Below are positions 55,201 to 64,000 of a stretch of 64,000 nt of DNA, in pieces. Location: positions 1,847 through 65,846 of the forward strand of contig CAJNOJ010000302.1 of the NCBI GenBank assembly GCA_905250025.1, written 5' to 3'. The DNA is from Adineta ricciae. Lineage: Eukaryota > Rotifera > Eurotatoria > Adinetida > Adinetidae. The notes under the pieces are model-generated. The model saw nothing but the letters and a program-made list of their open reading frames with translations. It was not told the origin of the DNA and ran no database searches. A program made the translations under genes and the position numbers. The first letter of the stretch is position 1; each line of letters opens with the position of its first letter.

Positions 55201-57296
55201 ATTTTCTTGGCGTAGTCATAACTTTAATATCAATGGTTGGTGGTGTTATACTTTCTTTACGAATTGTTACACCTCATCTAGTTGAATTGATTCTTAAACT
55301 ATTAACAAAATTTAAAAACAACAATCAACAACAGCAACAAAGAGACCAAAGTAAATTTGAGATTAAATCTTTTTTTTACAGTGTTCATCGTATTTTATGC
55401 CTTTTTAGTTCATCAAAATTGTTTCAATCGAATGAAAATCATAATACAAAATGCACTAAGAATTTTATTAACAACATTAATTGAATTAAATATCTTTTCC
55501 TTACGTGATTTTGGAAGAAATATTAATAAATTAACAGCTAAAAAATATGGTCGATGGGCAACTCGTCTTTATTTTATATTATTTCTTAGTAGTCTAACAA
55601 TTCTTATATTCTATACAATTATTCAACCACGTAGTATAACAAAAACATTTAAACAACCATTAATTATATCTTATTACGAAAAATTACGAAAAATTTATGG
55701 AGATGAATTAAAATGTTCATGTTCACGAATAGCATCAACATATAATAAATTTATTAAAATTATACCAATGTTTCATCCTGTAAGATAATCGTACATTTGT
55801 TAATATGTTTATAAAATTGATTTAAATTTATTTCTAGATTTGTTCAAGTGAATTTGTATCGAAAGAATGGATTATTAATATAACAAATGGTATATCTTCG
55901 AATTTCTCCGTCTATTCACAAAATGATTATCGTCGATTTCTTTCTTCTCATTTACAATATCTTCAAGGTTTATGTCAACTCTCAAATAAATCAGTTACTA
56001 ATACTATTAATGAATTTCTTACATCATTATTTGTTACTGTTGAAATTCTGCCTGAAGAAGACTTTTATCATCGTATTGAAATTTTAATTGAACAAAGTAA
56101 ATCAAATGTACCGATTTTATTCTCTCGTTTTCTTTTTATGATTCAAACAATTAATCATGGAAATGCTTTTATATCAACATATGAAACAAATTATCAATAT
56201 ATTTCTTTATTACCTATAGATGATCTAAGTTATGCATATACAGAATCAATGATTTATGATGATAACTGTTCATGTGGTTTATATTCAAATTGTACAACAC
56301 AAGCAAGTTTTATTGAAAAGAATTCATCAAAAACGATACCAATTCAAGGTTTAAAAATGGGTTGTTTACCAAGTGAATCATTTCATTTTTCAACTCTTGA
56401 ATGTTTTTATAATCAATCATGTCTTAAACTTCTTTATCACTATACAAATTATGAAAATTCTTCAAATCCTCTTTTAATCATATCGGATGATTTTCCATTA
56501 AATATGACAATTAATCAATTAATTAATTATTCATTTACTGGTAAATGGTTAATACAACCAAATTATTTATCGTATTATTATCAATGTTTACCTTCAATAT
56601 GTTCATATACTTACATCGAAAAATTTAATTTATTGTATATCATTACTCTTTTTCTTAGTCTTCAAGGTGGTTTAACATTAGTTCTTACATGGATTTCTCC
56701 AAAAATAATTCGAATTCTATCAAAAATATATCATTATTATCGAAAAAAACAAAGAATATTAGTTCATCCTGACAATTCTCTTGCAATTCAATCAAATAAT
56801 ATGAATGTTCAAACATCAGAGTAAATGACTTATCTTTTTCTTTATTATTTTAATCTGACATTTTAGATCTATTATTATTTCATCAATTCGACGTTCTTCG
56901 AAGAAAATTTTCGTAACTATCTCATTAGTATTGTTACTCATAGGTTCTATTATCTTTTCAATTTATTATGTTCGAAATGGTACGAATTTTATTTTATTTA
57001 TGAAATAATTATTAAAATATTTCTTTCTCTAAATAGTTTCCGTATTGAATAAAACAACAGATACAAATTTGAATATAACTCCATCAAGTACCAACGGCAA
57101 TATACATCAACACACGAACCTTCCAATCTATCATACACTCAGATCCTCAACAATTATTCATCACAACATCTCTACGTTCAACAACATACACATTTCATCT
57201 GATCTCTGCCTTCAAACAAGCTATACAGTAAGCGACTGCTCTTTTGAAGATTTTTCAGTCATCTCAATTGATTTTGATTTAATGCTATTATTTTGA
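52262..57296 (+). CDS. Three-module cysteine-rich membrane protein (CPC-module family)
   Basis: Exons include 52262-52427, 52498-52790, 52843-53403, 53459-53769, then onward to TGA 57294-57296. Each of three modules of about 450 residues has a basic cytosolic stretch, a TM helix, an ectodomain and a second TM. Conserved marks: LSCPCS, LQCPCS, LKCSCS; FHIQIHSVCSS, RFHQICSS, MFHPICSS; CSPTKCTYS, CSPTYCTYS, CLPSICSYT; and the re-entry helices ISLYGGLVLILR, ISMVGGVILSLR, LSLQGGLTLVLT. After module 3 come a further TM (FVTISLVLLLIGSIIFSIYYV) and a Thr/Ser/His-rich tail of about 85 residues. I know the family only as unnamed bdelloid proteins. Modules 2 and 3 join in frame only if a 31-nt intron (55351-55381) is spliced; otherwise the frame stops at 55484 and there are two genes. 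The function is not known to me; a receptor or channel-like role is a guess. Confidence 0.75.
56100..57079 (+). repeat. Palindrome left arm
   Basis: 980 bp matching the reverse complement of 58801-59777 with few differences. It covers most of module 3, its introns and the last TM exon. The spacer is 1.72 kb. Confidence 0.9.
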
Positions 57297-57441
57297 TGTT
57301 TTTCACACTGAAATAGTGTTTTTTAATCTTATTTCAGTTTTATACCATTTGAGAATGAACTCTAACAGATTCGAAATCGATTATGATAGTTATATATCTC
57401 ATAAAATATACACACTCCAAATATTATCAGTCAATCAAACA

Positions 57442-59777
57442 TTAATGTTCATTTAAAAACACATCAATAGTCATAGATTCATCATTAAAACTGATTATAT
57501 CTGTATGATTATCGTTATTAAAATCAAGAAGAGAAAACCAATATGGAGTAGCTTCATAGTCACTTGAATAAATCATCTGTAGATAAAAACGATGATTTTC
57601 ATATCGAAATAAAACATAAATACTATAAGGGCTTGTAGTACCAAGTACAATATCTAAATAATTATCATTATTTATATCATTTACAAGAACTGTATCCAAT
57701 TCTCCACTTAATTTCAAATTGATTTTTTCATTTCTTTTAAAAGTATTATTATAATAATGATAAATCATACATTCAAATTCGATTAATTGATAAAAAAAAG
57801 CAATATCAGATTGATTATCATTATTAAAATCATCAATCACCAGAAAATAATAGAAATTGATTATAGTAGTAAAAAATGGTTTTTGCGCTTGAAACGTTCC
57901 ATTTTCACTTCCAAATAAAACATAAATATGTTTAGAATCTTCATCAAATAAAACAATATCAAGATAATGATCATTATTTATATTATCAGCAGCCATTTTC
58001 CATGAGTAAATCATCTTTTCTGTAAATAATAAATGTTCTAATGAAAATAATCCGTTTCCTTGGCCGAACATAACACCAATATTTTTATCCCATCCAAAAT
58101 TAACAATAATATCCAATATGTTATCATTATTCAGATCTTTTATATACACATTTTGTATTCGATCACTAAATATTATAGATGATAACATCATTTCTAATTG
58201 AAATGTTCCATTTCCATTTCCTAATAAAACAAGCAGATTTTTTGTTGTTAGAATATTTGGTGTTAAAAGTACATCAACTTGATTATCATTATTAAAATCA
58301 GCAAGATAAATTTCGTTTATAGGAAAATTTTTCAACGGCAATACTTGTGAATTTTCATAGAATGTACCATTCCCATTTCCCAATAAAATTGTGAATTCAC
58401 TTTGCGATTCATCATTGTATGTGACAAGTATGTCAGATCGATTATCATTATTAAAATTAGCTATACCAATAAATTTAATTGAGTGAAATTTTGGTAATGA
58501 TACTATAAATGAATTTTGAAATCTTCCATTTCCATCATTCAATAATATAAATATTTTCTCATTTGGACTATGTCTACAAGAATATACAAGATCCACTAGA
58601 TTATCATTGTTGAAGTCACCAGTGACCGGATGGAAAGGAATATAATGAAGTTCAAAGCAAGAAAGATTGGTGGATATATATTGAAACTTATGTTGATAAA
58701 ACAATTCTAAGAAGAAAGTTTATTTTGTATTTCAATAAGAAATCAGTCAAACAAAAAAATGTAACCTGATGTAGTTGAAACTATTGATATTGGTGTTGTT
58801 GTTATATTCAAATTCGTATCTGTTGTTTTATTCAATACGGAAACTATTTAGAGAAACAAATATTTTATTAATTATTTCACTAAAAATATAATATTCGTAC
58901 CATTTCGAGCATAATAAATTGAAAAGATAATAATACCTATGAGTAACAATACTAATGAGATAGTTACGCAAATTTTCTTCGAAGAACGTCGAATTGATGA
59001 AATAATAATAGATCTAAAATTTCAAATTAAAATAATAAAGAAAACGATAAGTGATTTACTCTGATGTTTGAACATTCATATTATTTGATTGAATTGCAAG
59101 AGAAGTGTCAGGATGAACTAGTATTCTTTGTTTTTTTCGATAATAATTATATGTTTTTGCTAGAATTCGAATTAATTTTGGAGAAATCCATGTAAGAACT
59201 AATGTTAAACCACCTTGAAGACTAAGAAAAAGAGTAATGATATACAATAAATTAAATTTTTCGATGTAAGTATATGAACATATTGAAGGTAAACATTGAT
59301 AATAATACGATAAGTAATTTGGTTGTATTAACCATTTACCAGTAAATGAATAATTGATTAATTGATTAATTGTCATATTTAATGGAAAATCATCCGATAT
59401 GATTAAAATAGGATTTGAAGAATTTTCATAATTTGTATATTGATAAAGAAGATTAAGACATGATTGATTATAAAAACATTCAAGAGTTGAAAAATGAAAT
59501 GATTCACTTGGCAAACAACCCATTTTTAAACCTTGAATTGGCATCGTTTTTGATGAATTGTGTTCAATAAAACTTGCTTGTGTTGTACAATTTGAATATA
59601 AACCGCATGAACAATTATCATCATAAATCATTGATTCTGTATATGCATAAGTTACATCTTTAGGTAATAAAGAAATATATTGATAATTTGTTTCATATGT
59701 TGACATAAAAGCATTTCCATGATTAATTGTTTGAATCATAAAAAGAAAACGAGAGAATAAAATCGGTACATTTGATT
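57442..59777 (-). CDS. CPC-module, TM and FG-GAP fusion protein, 5' end in gap
   Basis: Minus strand, exons 59777-59060 (module 3 copy: NCSCGLYSNCTTQASFIE, CLPSICSYTYIEKFNLLYI, LSLQGGLTLVLTW), 59013-58901 (TM, VTISLVLLLIGIIIFSIYY), 58843-58766 (VSVLNKTTDTNLNITTTP) and 58706-57442. Splice phases agree at every junction. The last exon encodes about 420 residues with eight D/N-x-N-N-D-x-x-x-D loops (DFNNDNLVD, NFNNDNRSD, DFNNDNQVD, DLNNDNILD, NINNDHYLD, DFNNDNQSD, DINNDNYLD, DFNNDNHTD) and GNGNGTF turns: an FG-GAP/VCBS propeller. The topology suggests an extracellular propeller attached to the membrane module. The 5' part is cut by the N gap at 59778. It converges on the plus-strand gene, with 145 bp between the stops. 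Confidence 0.85.
58801..59777 (-). repeat. Palindrome right arm
   Basis: Reverse complement of 56100-57079, ending at the N gap. Differences are few substitutions and a 3-bp indel (IDDLSYAYTES against KDVTYAYTES). Confidence 0.9.
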
Positions 59778-59892
59778 NNNNNNNNNNNNNNNNNNNNNNN
59801 NNNNNNNNNNNNATTGGGCTTTCGTGGGGGGGTTGGCGCAGGGGGGTTGGGGGAGGGGGGGGTGGGAGGGGGGGGGTGCGGGGGGGGGGGGA
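59778..59892. other. 35-N gap followed by G-rich low-complexity sequence
   Basis: Ns occupy 59778-59812. Bases 59813-59892 are almost entirely G with scattered T/C/A, very unlike the AT-rich surroundings. A gap next to the arm of a palindrome followed by a G run suggests an assembly or sequencing problem; a real G-quadruplex-forming tract is the alternative. Confidence 0.7.
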
Positions 59893-60223
59893 ATTTTGAT
59901 ATAAGGTAGTGATCTATGAAAAGCGACAAAATTCGAAATATTCATCGTATCTATTTTCATGATAATTTATACAATGCGTTCTGAATTACATGAAGAAACT
60001 ACATATGAAAAAAGACGTAAGAAATGCATGAAGACTTCAAACATAAAAGGAAAATGCAAGAGTCTAATCTTTCGCCAAATAATACTATCAACGTGTAGTA
60101 AATTTTATTCGACGATTTTTCATTAGAGCCTACAAGTTAAAATAAATAGTTGACTGTTTGGTATTGATTTTGAAACGTTTAATTCGATCGTTCTACGATC
60201 TTACGCAAAAATTCAAAAATGAT
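59893..60223. other. Non-coding AT-rich stretch
   Basis: I see no feature here. Confidence 0.4.
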
Positions 60224-60425
60224 CAGATACATACCCATTGTTCAGCAAGTTTTGCTAAATCGAGTTTGTCAAGTAGATAGTGTTCAACTGAACACAAAAG
60301 CAAATATTCTAATTTATCATTCGATAATGTTATTCGTAAATAGTTTTTAATGAATTTCATTTTGCTGAAGCTTCTTTCGTTAGAAGCTTTGTGTGCTGTT
60401 GATGTGAAGTGTTGTTCGAGTTTGC
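60224..60425 (-). pseudogene. hAT/ZMYM1-like C-terminal remnant
   Basis: On the minus strand, after an acceptor (ATGTAAATGCAG), the frame reads KLEQHFTSTAHKASNERSF, then SKMKFIKNYLRITLSNDKLEYLLL and DKLDLAKLAEQW before a stop near 60222. ASxERSFSKxKxIKxYLR is the dimerisation motif at the end of DUF4371/hAT-type transposases. Nothing recognisable of the upstream catalytic part remains. Confidence 0.65.
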
Positions 60426-60429
60426 CTGC

Positions 60430-61346
60430 ATTTACATAAATAGCAACAGCAACGATTAGTTACAGGTATTTATTCGAACAAACTTATTAAGTAAACGCTC
60501 AATTACCTTTCGTTTTGCTGCCCTGACTTTTCATCTTACTTCATCTGGATGCACCAGTTGATACCCAAGCATCGGTATGTTTTTCACTTCCTGGTCCTAA
60601 ATCATTGACAAAATGTTCCTTCTATATATCGAGGCACTCGTCAAAATTTTGTTGAGCGTGAGGGTGAGGGCGTGAGTCTTAACTCTCATCTATATCCATC
60701 CTCAACATACTTCTAATTTAATGATGGGTGTATCGATTGATGTTTTTTTGCGGTGTTACAAGGTTAAGCGCAGCTGTTATAGTGCCGATTTGATTGTTCC
60801 ATAAATCCAATCACACAATATTTGTGAAGCCATAAAAACAGATATTCGTGATGAATTAGTTCCGCTAGCTACCAACAATGAACCACATCGCTCGCAGTCA
60901 CTAGTACCAGCAGTTACTCCTACGTCAAGTCAAACTCATCTTTCCACTTATTTCTATATTTCTCATCTAAAAATATTTTTGTATATCGTCATTTCATTAG
61001 TAGTCGATCTAAACTTCGTGAAAAACTGTATTTATCTCCATCTTCATCATCGCCTACGGAAAAATACTTTTAACCGGTAAGATTTACTTATTTCTCTGTA
61101 ATCTACCTACTTCAAATGATTCTCTTGAGATCAATCAACATTTTCATATTGATAATTTAGTAACTGAAAAATTATAGATTATATTTCACGAACTTTGAAA
61201 TATGAATATAGGAAATACAAAAAAATAAAAGTGTAAATTCTCTCATAGTTAAAAAATGTAGTTTTGCTTTGTTCAAACTATCTTGTTTATGGAGAGAAGA
61301 AGTGCAGCGCATGTGGAACTATTACAGAAGTTCAATGTTCTCTCTC
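60430..61346. other. Mostly non-coding, possible hAT debris
   Basis: A plus-strand reading around 60840-60950 (DIRDELVPLATNNEPHRSQS) looks faintly protein-like but has no known domain. Nothing else is supported. Confidence 0.3.
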
Positions 61347-61967
61347 TTAACGAATTAGTAGTGCTGAAATAGCAGCAATTAAGTTAATGACAACAGCTAT
61401 AATTGCCAATATTGATGCAGCACCAAGCGATACTTCAGCAGGAAGTGAACCAATGTAAGTAGCATAGGAAATACCAACTGCAAGACCAATAATACCCACT
61501 ACCAAGGAGAGAATTGGAAGAACTTTAATTAATGTAACTACTATTGTATTTTTATTGATAGATTCTATTATACACGCCACAAGGCATAATGCAGAAATCG
61601 CTGAAAAGATACAGGCCAATGTAATGAATGTTTTAGCTGCCGCCATCTTATGACATGAACTAGCGGCTTCTCCTTCTGCTAAAGGACATAAGCTGGATGG
61701 ATCGAGACATATTTGAATTCCTGCATCACTTGTTGAACATGAACGCCATAGACCATTACTCGTTTTCCTTGATTCAGCATTTTCTAAATTTATCTTTACC
61801 ACAGACCTAAAAAGAACAAAATCATTGAAAGTGTTCTATGTCCAGAGTGAAATATTCATCTTTTTTACATACCACGCAGGTAACGCATTACTGATGATAT
61901 AAAGTATACAAGCAATAGCCATCAGACCAGCACATGCAGCCGCTAGAATTCTCTTATTCAAAGCCAT
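61347..61967 (-). CDS. PMP22/EMP/claudin-family four-TM protein
   Basis: Two exons on the minus strand, 61967-61873 and 61806-61347, joined across a 66-bp GT-AG intron that completes the Trp codon of NALPAW. The product is 184 residues. TM1 is in MALNKRILAAACAGLMAIACILYIIS. The first extracellular loop has W, then NGLWRSC and QICLD, matching the claudin signature W ... GLW-x-x-C ... C. Three more helices follow (TFITLACIFSAISALCLVA, VLPILSLVVGIIGLAVGIS, ILAIIAVVINLIAAISALL). Family members are tetraspan proteins of junctions and membranes. Start Met, splice phase and stop (TAA 61347-61349) are all clean, so the gene looks functional. Confidence 0.85.
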
Positions 61968-62649
61968 TCTTCTAAATGGTTGTTCGATCTAAAACAATCC
62001 GATCAACTCTTTTTTTTCGTGAATTGTACTCATTTACATCAAGTTGCGCGCACGTGTGTGCGTGCAATGAACGACAGAATGAAAAGAGCTTTTATGATTA
62101 ACGGAGTTATATATACACACTTGATAAATTCTGTATAAATATTTGATATAGTCAATCGAAGGATGACGCTATGAATAATACAGAATTCAACATGCTCGCC
62201 CTGGGTGAATTTATGCAATGGTACGAAACAGAAATGAGTGCCGTATTGTGTTTCACTTAATATTGACAGTTCTTTTTGCGTAAAAGATTAAGCAGTTTGA
62301 AATCTGATATAACTGATATAAGCAGTAGATGATTCACCCACCCACCCACCTACTGTTGTTCACTGACACCTACATAGCAAAAAAAATTCGTTGCGTTTGT
62401 GTTATGAAGTATTAATAGAGTGCATATAAATGAACACTGTGGAAATGAGATAACAAATGATAAGATAAAAGATTTGACACAAAAGTCATTATTTTCTATA
62501 AAGCAAATTTTAATTCAGCAAACTTGTTTTTCTCTTTTTCTCACTTTCGATCCACATCGGTTCTGGGCTTGTGTTTCTTTATTAATTAAAAGGCAACGGT
62601 CAACACCAAGCATGTAAGTTATACCATCCACATTAAAAATCGCGTATGA
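61968..62649. other. Intergenic region upstream of the claudin-like gene
   Basis: No exon seen. It contains a short alternating GC/GT-rich tract (GCGCGCACGTGTGTGCGTGC around 62045) and a CACC run (CACCCACCCACCCACC near 62336), neither of which is coding. Confidence 0.45.
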
Positions 62650-63490
62650 TTAAACATCTACAGTTCTTGGTGCCACACCTCGGTAGTTATTTTTATAAAT
62701 GAGAAGGACACGCAGTTTCTTCTTTGCATCCGGTAATGTTATAAGTTTAGCATACGGCAGAATTATTGGTGGAACACATGTGAAATGGGTTATATTAGGT
62801 GATATGAAGTTATTACCAAGGTCTGGTAGACTTGACCATTGAATAATTATGATAATGATAAGGAAGATCAAATATAGAATCCACAGAACATACGAGAGCA
62901 AATTGAATAATCATCGTCCGATATTGATACCACTGAAAATTCTGCTTTGGACGACGTTTCTGCATTAAAATACGCACCATGAAGAGCAAAGCTAAGTGCA
63001 ACAATAAGTAAGATTGGAACAACATAATTCACAGTTGATTCATACCAAATGTACCATGACGGTATAATATCACAAAAGCATACACCTCCACACAAGTTGT
63101 AAGTACTACCAAATAAAAATAGAGGAGTGATGTATAGAGAGCAAAAGTAACTATTGGTATGTAATGAAATAAAAGACGAGATCGCACTGTTCGGATGAAA
63201 TTTGAATGAAATGTGAGATTATGTCGTTCGATTGATATCCATAGCATGATGAAAATAGCACCATGTCAAATTCCGTAATCTACAAATTGTTGTAGAAGAC
63301 AGAGGACAGATCGTTAAAAATTTATTGTCATTGACAAATCAATGACGAGATGAATCCAGTTGAAAAATAGTATGACTATGACATCATGATTGTGAAGAAG
63401 TTGCCGTGCACCTTTTGTTGCTATAGGGTGATATAATACAAATAAATAGCAAGAAAAAGCCATTATTTCCCCGAAAATAAAGAGTGACAA
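62650..63490 (-). pseudogene. Rhodopsin-like 7TM receptor, multiply frameshifted
   Basis: Minus-strand readings in changing frames line up as one receptor: TKGARQLLHNHDVIVILFFNW (ICL1/TM2), a TAA after SMTINF, WISIERHNLTFHSNFIRTV (end of TM3, DRY-like ERH), FHYIPIVTFALYTSLLYFY (TM4), SWYIWYESTVNYVVPILLIV (TM5), then RRPKQNFQWYQYRTMIIQ (ICL3/TM6) and IIIIIQWSSLPDLG. At least three frame changes (near 63075, 62965 and 62890) and one nonsense codon inactivate it. The pattern IERHxLxFHxN ... FHYIP is one I recall from the large bdelloid chemoreceptor-like families. Confidence 0.7.
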
Positions 63491-64000
63491 CTCGATGTTT
63501 ACTCATGTAGGCGAAACTTCGTCGATGGTCGCGATAGAGTTCATAAAATAATGCCAAAATGTAACTAACGGCTGGGAAAAGGGATTTAATGAGCGGTGCA
63601 ACTAAATCCCATTTCACTTTTGTAATTATCGCTCATTAAATGCTGAACAAGTTATTTAAAACATCGATAGGATTGCATTATTCATTAAAGTATAAAAGCC
63701 TTCTTCCAATACAAAGTTGTCTTGAAATTGGTCATCGGACAGTGTCACTTTTGTCACAATCAGATATTTCCTCACGTTTCACATGTTCTTGAACATGTCC
63801 ACAGATATTTTATGTCATCATTAGTTGTATATTTAACTCTTATTTCACACGAATATCATTTCGGTCTCAACAGAGATAATTTATGAAAGAGATTTGATTA
63901 CGGCAGGCGGCTCATAGATGTCAAAACCGAGTTTACAAGCTCCGCTTATGCATAAATGAGCGTTTCCAAAAGCTGTGAGGATATATTCTTAATTATTAAC
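63491..64000. other. Window end, no clear gene
   Basis: A 77-codon minus-strand frame (63384-63617, starting MKWDLVAPLIKSLFP) may include an N-terminal piece of the broken receptor but is not convincing on its own. Nothing else seen. Confidence 0.3.

Noticed and set aside
62335..62352. CACC run as a possible telomere-like repeat
   Set aside because: Only about four units, not matching a TGTGGG-type bdelloid telomere repeat, and flanked by ordinary sequence.

Overview
The window is AT-rich eukaryotic DNA. It is most likely from a bdelloid rotifer (Adineta/Rotaria-like). Genes are cut by many short GT-AG introns, mostly about 45-70 bp. The gene families are ones I associate with bdelloids: EGF-linked 7TM receptors, FG-GAP/VCBS and Kelch repeat proteins, and 'CPC-module' membrane proteins. 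Diverse, mostly broken DNA transposons are packed between the host genes. The organism call is inference from this content; no rRNA or marker gene is present.

Layout. 1-5.0 kb: the end of an FG-GAP protein, a dead 7TM receptor piece, and a macro-macro-PARP ADP-ribosyltransferase gene. 5.2-10.5 kb: a broken Cc8L18.2-like DNA transposon carrying a complete Tc1/mariner element with identical 208-bp IR/DR arms. 10.5-15.7 kb: a PIF1 helicase tail and a 2.44-kb segment present twice in direct orientation, each copy holding a foldback element. 15.7-31.9 kb: several segments that each occur twice, including a truncated Kelch gene, complementary broken copies of a PIF1-like helicase, and a 1.1-kb non-autonomous hAT insertion whose empty site is visible in the second copy. 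31.9-32.8 kb: a broken EGF-7TM receptor N-terminus. 33.6-39.2 kb: an apparently intact ABCC (MRP-type) transporter. 40.2-46.6 kb: a MITE, an ISL2EU/DDE_Tnp_4-type transposase gene and a hAT transposase gene with one nonsense codon. 46.7-49.0 kb: a second copy of the ABCC 3' end and its downstream region. 49.2-51.7 kb: a Ginger2/KRBA2-like integrase transposon with one nonsense codon. 52.3-59.8 kb: a three-module CPC membrane gene facing an inverted copy of its third module that is fused to an eight-repeat FG-GAP domain, together forming a palindrome cut by a 35-N gap. 60-64 kb: a hAT remnant, an intact PMP22/claudin-like gene and a frameshifted 7TM receptor.

Structure of the scaffold. Six isolated single N characters (1882, 13143, 22744, 25078, 30075, 46665) each sit beside sequence that occurs a second time nearby in the window. 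The simplest reading is that each N joins contigs from two homologous copies (alleles or homoeologs) that were not merged. Many apparent duplications here may therefore be two haplotypes laid end to end. If so, the copy-to-copy differences (hAT insertion, MITE insertion, microhomology deletions, arm exchange in the foldback element) show how two homologous copies of one locus diverge.

Functional host genes that look intact are few: the macro-PARP, the ABCC transporter, the CPC-module gene(s), and the claudin-like gene. The rest is mobile DNA, fragments and decayed copies.
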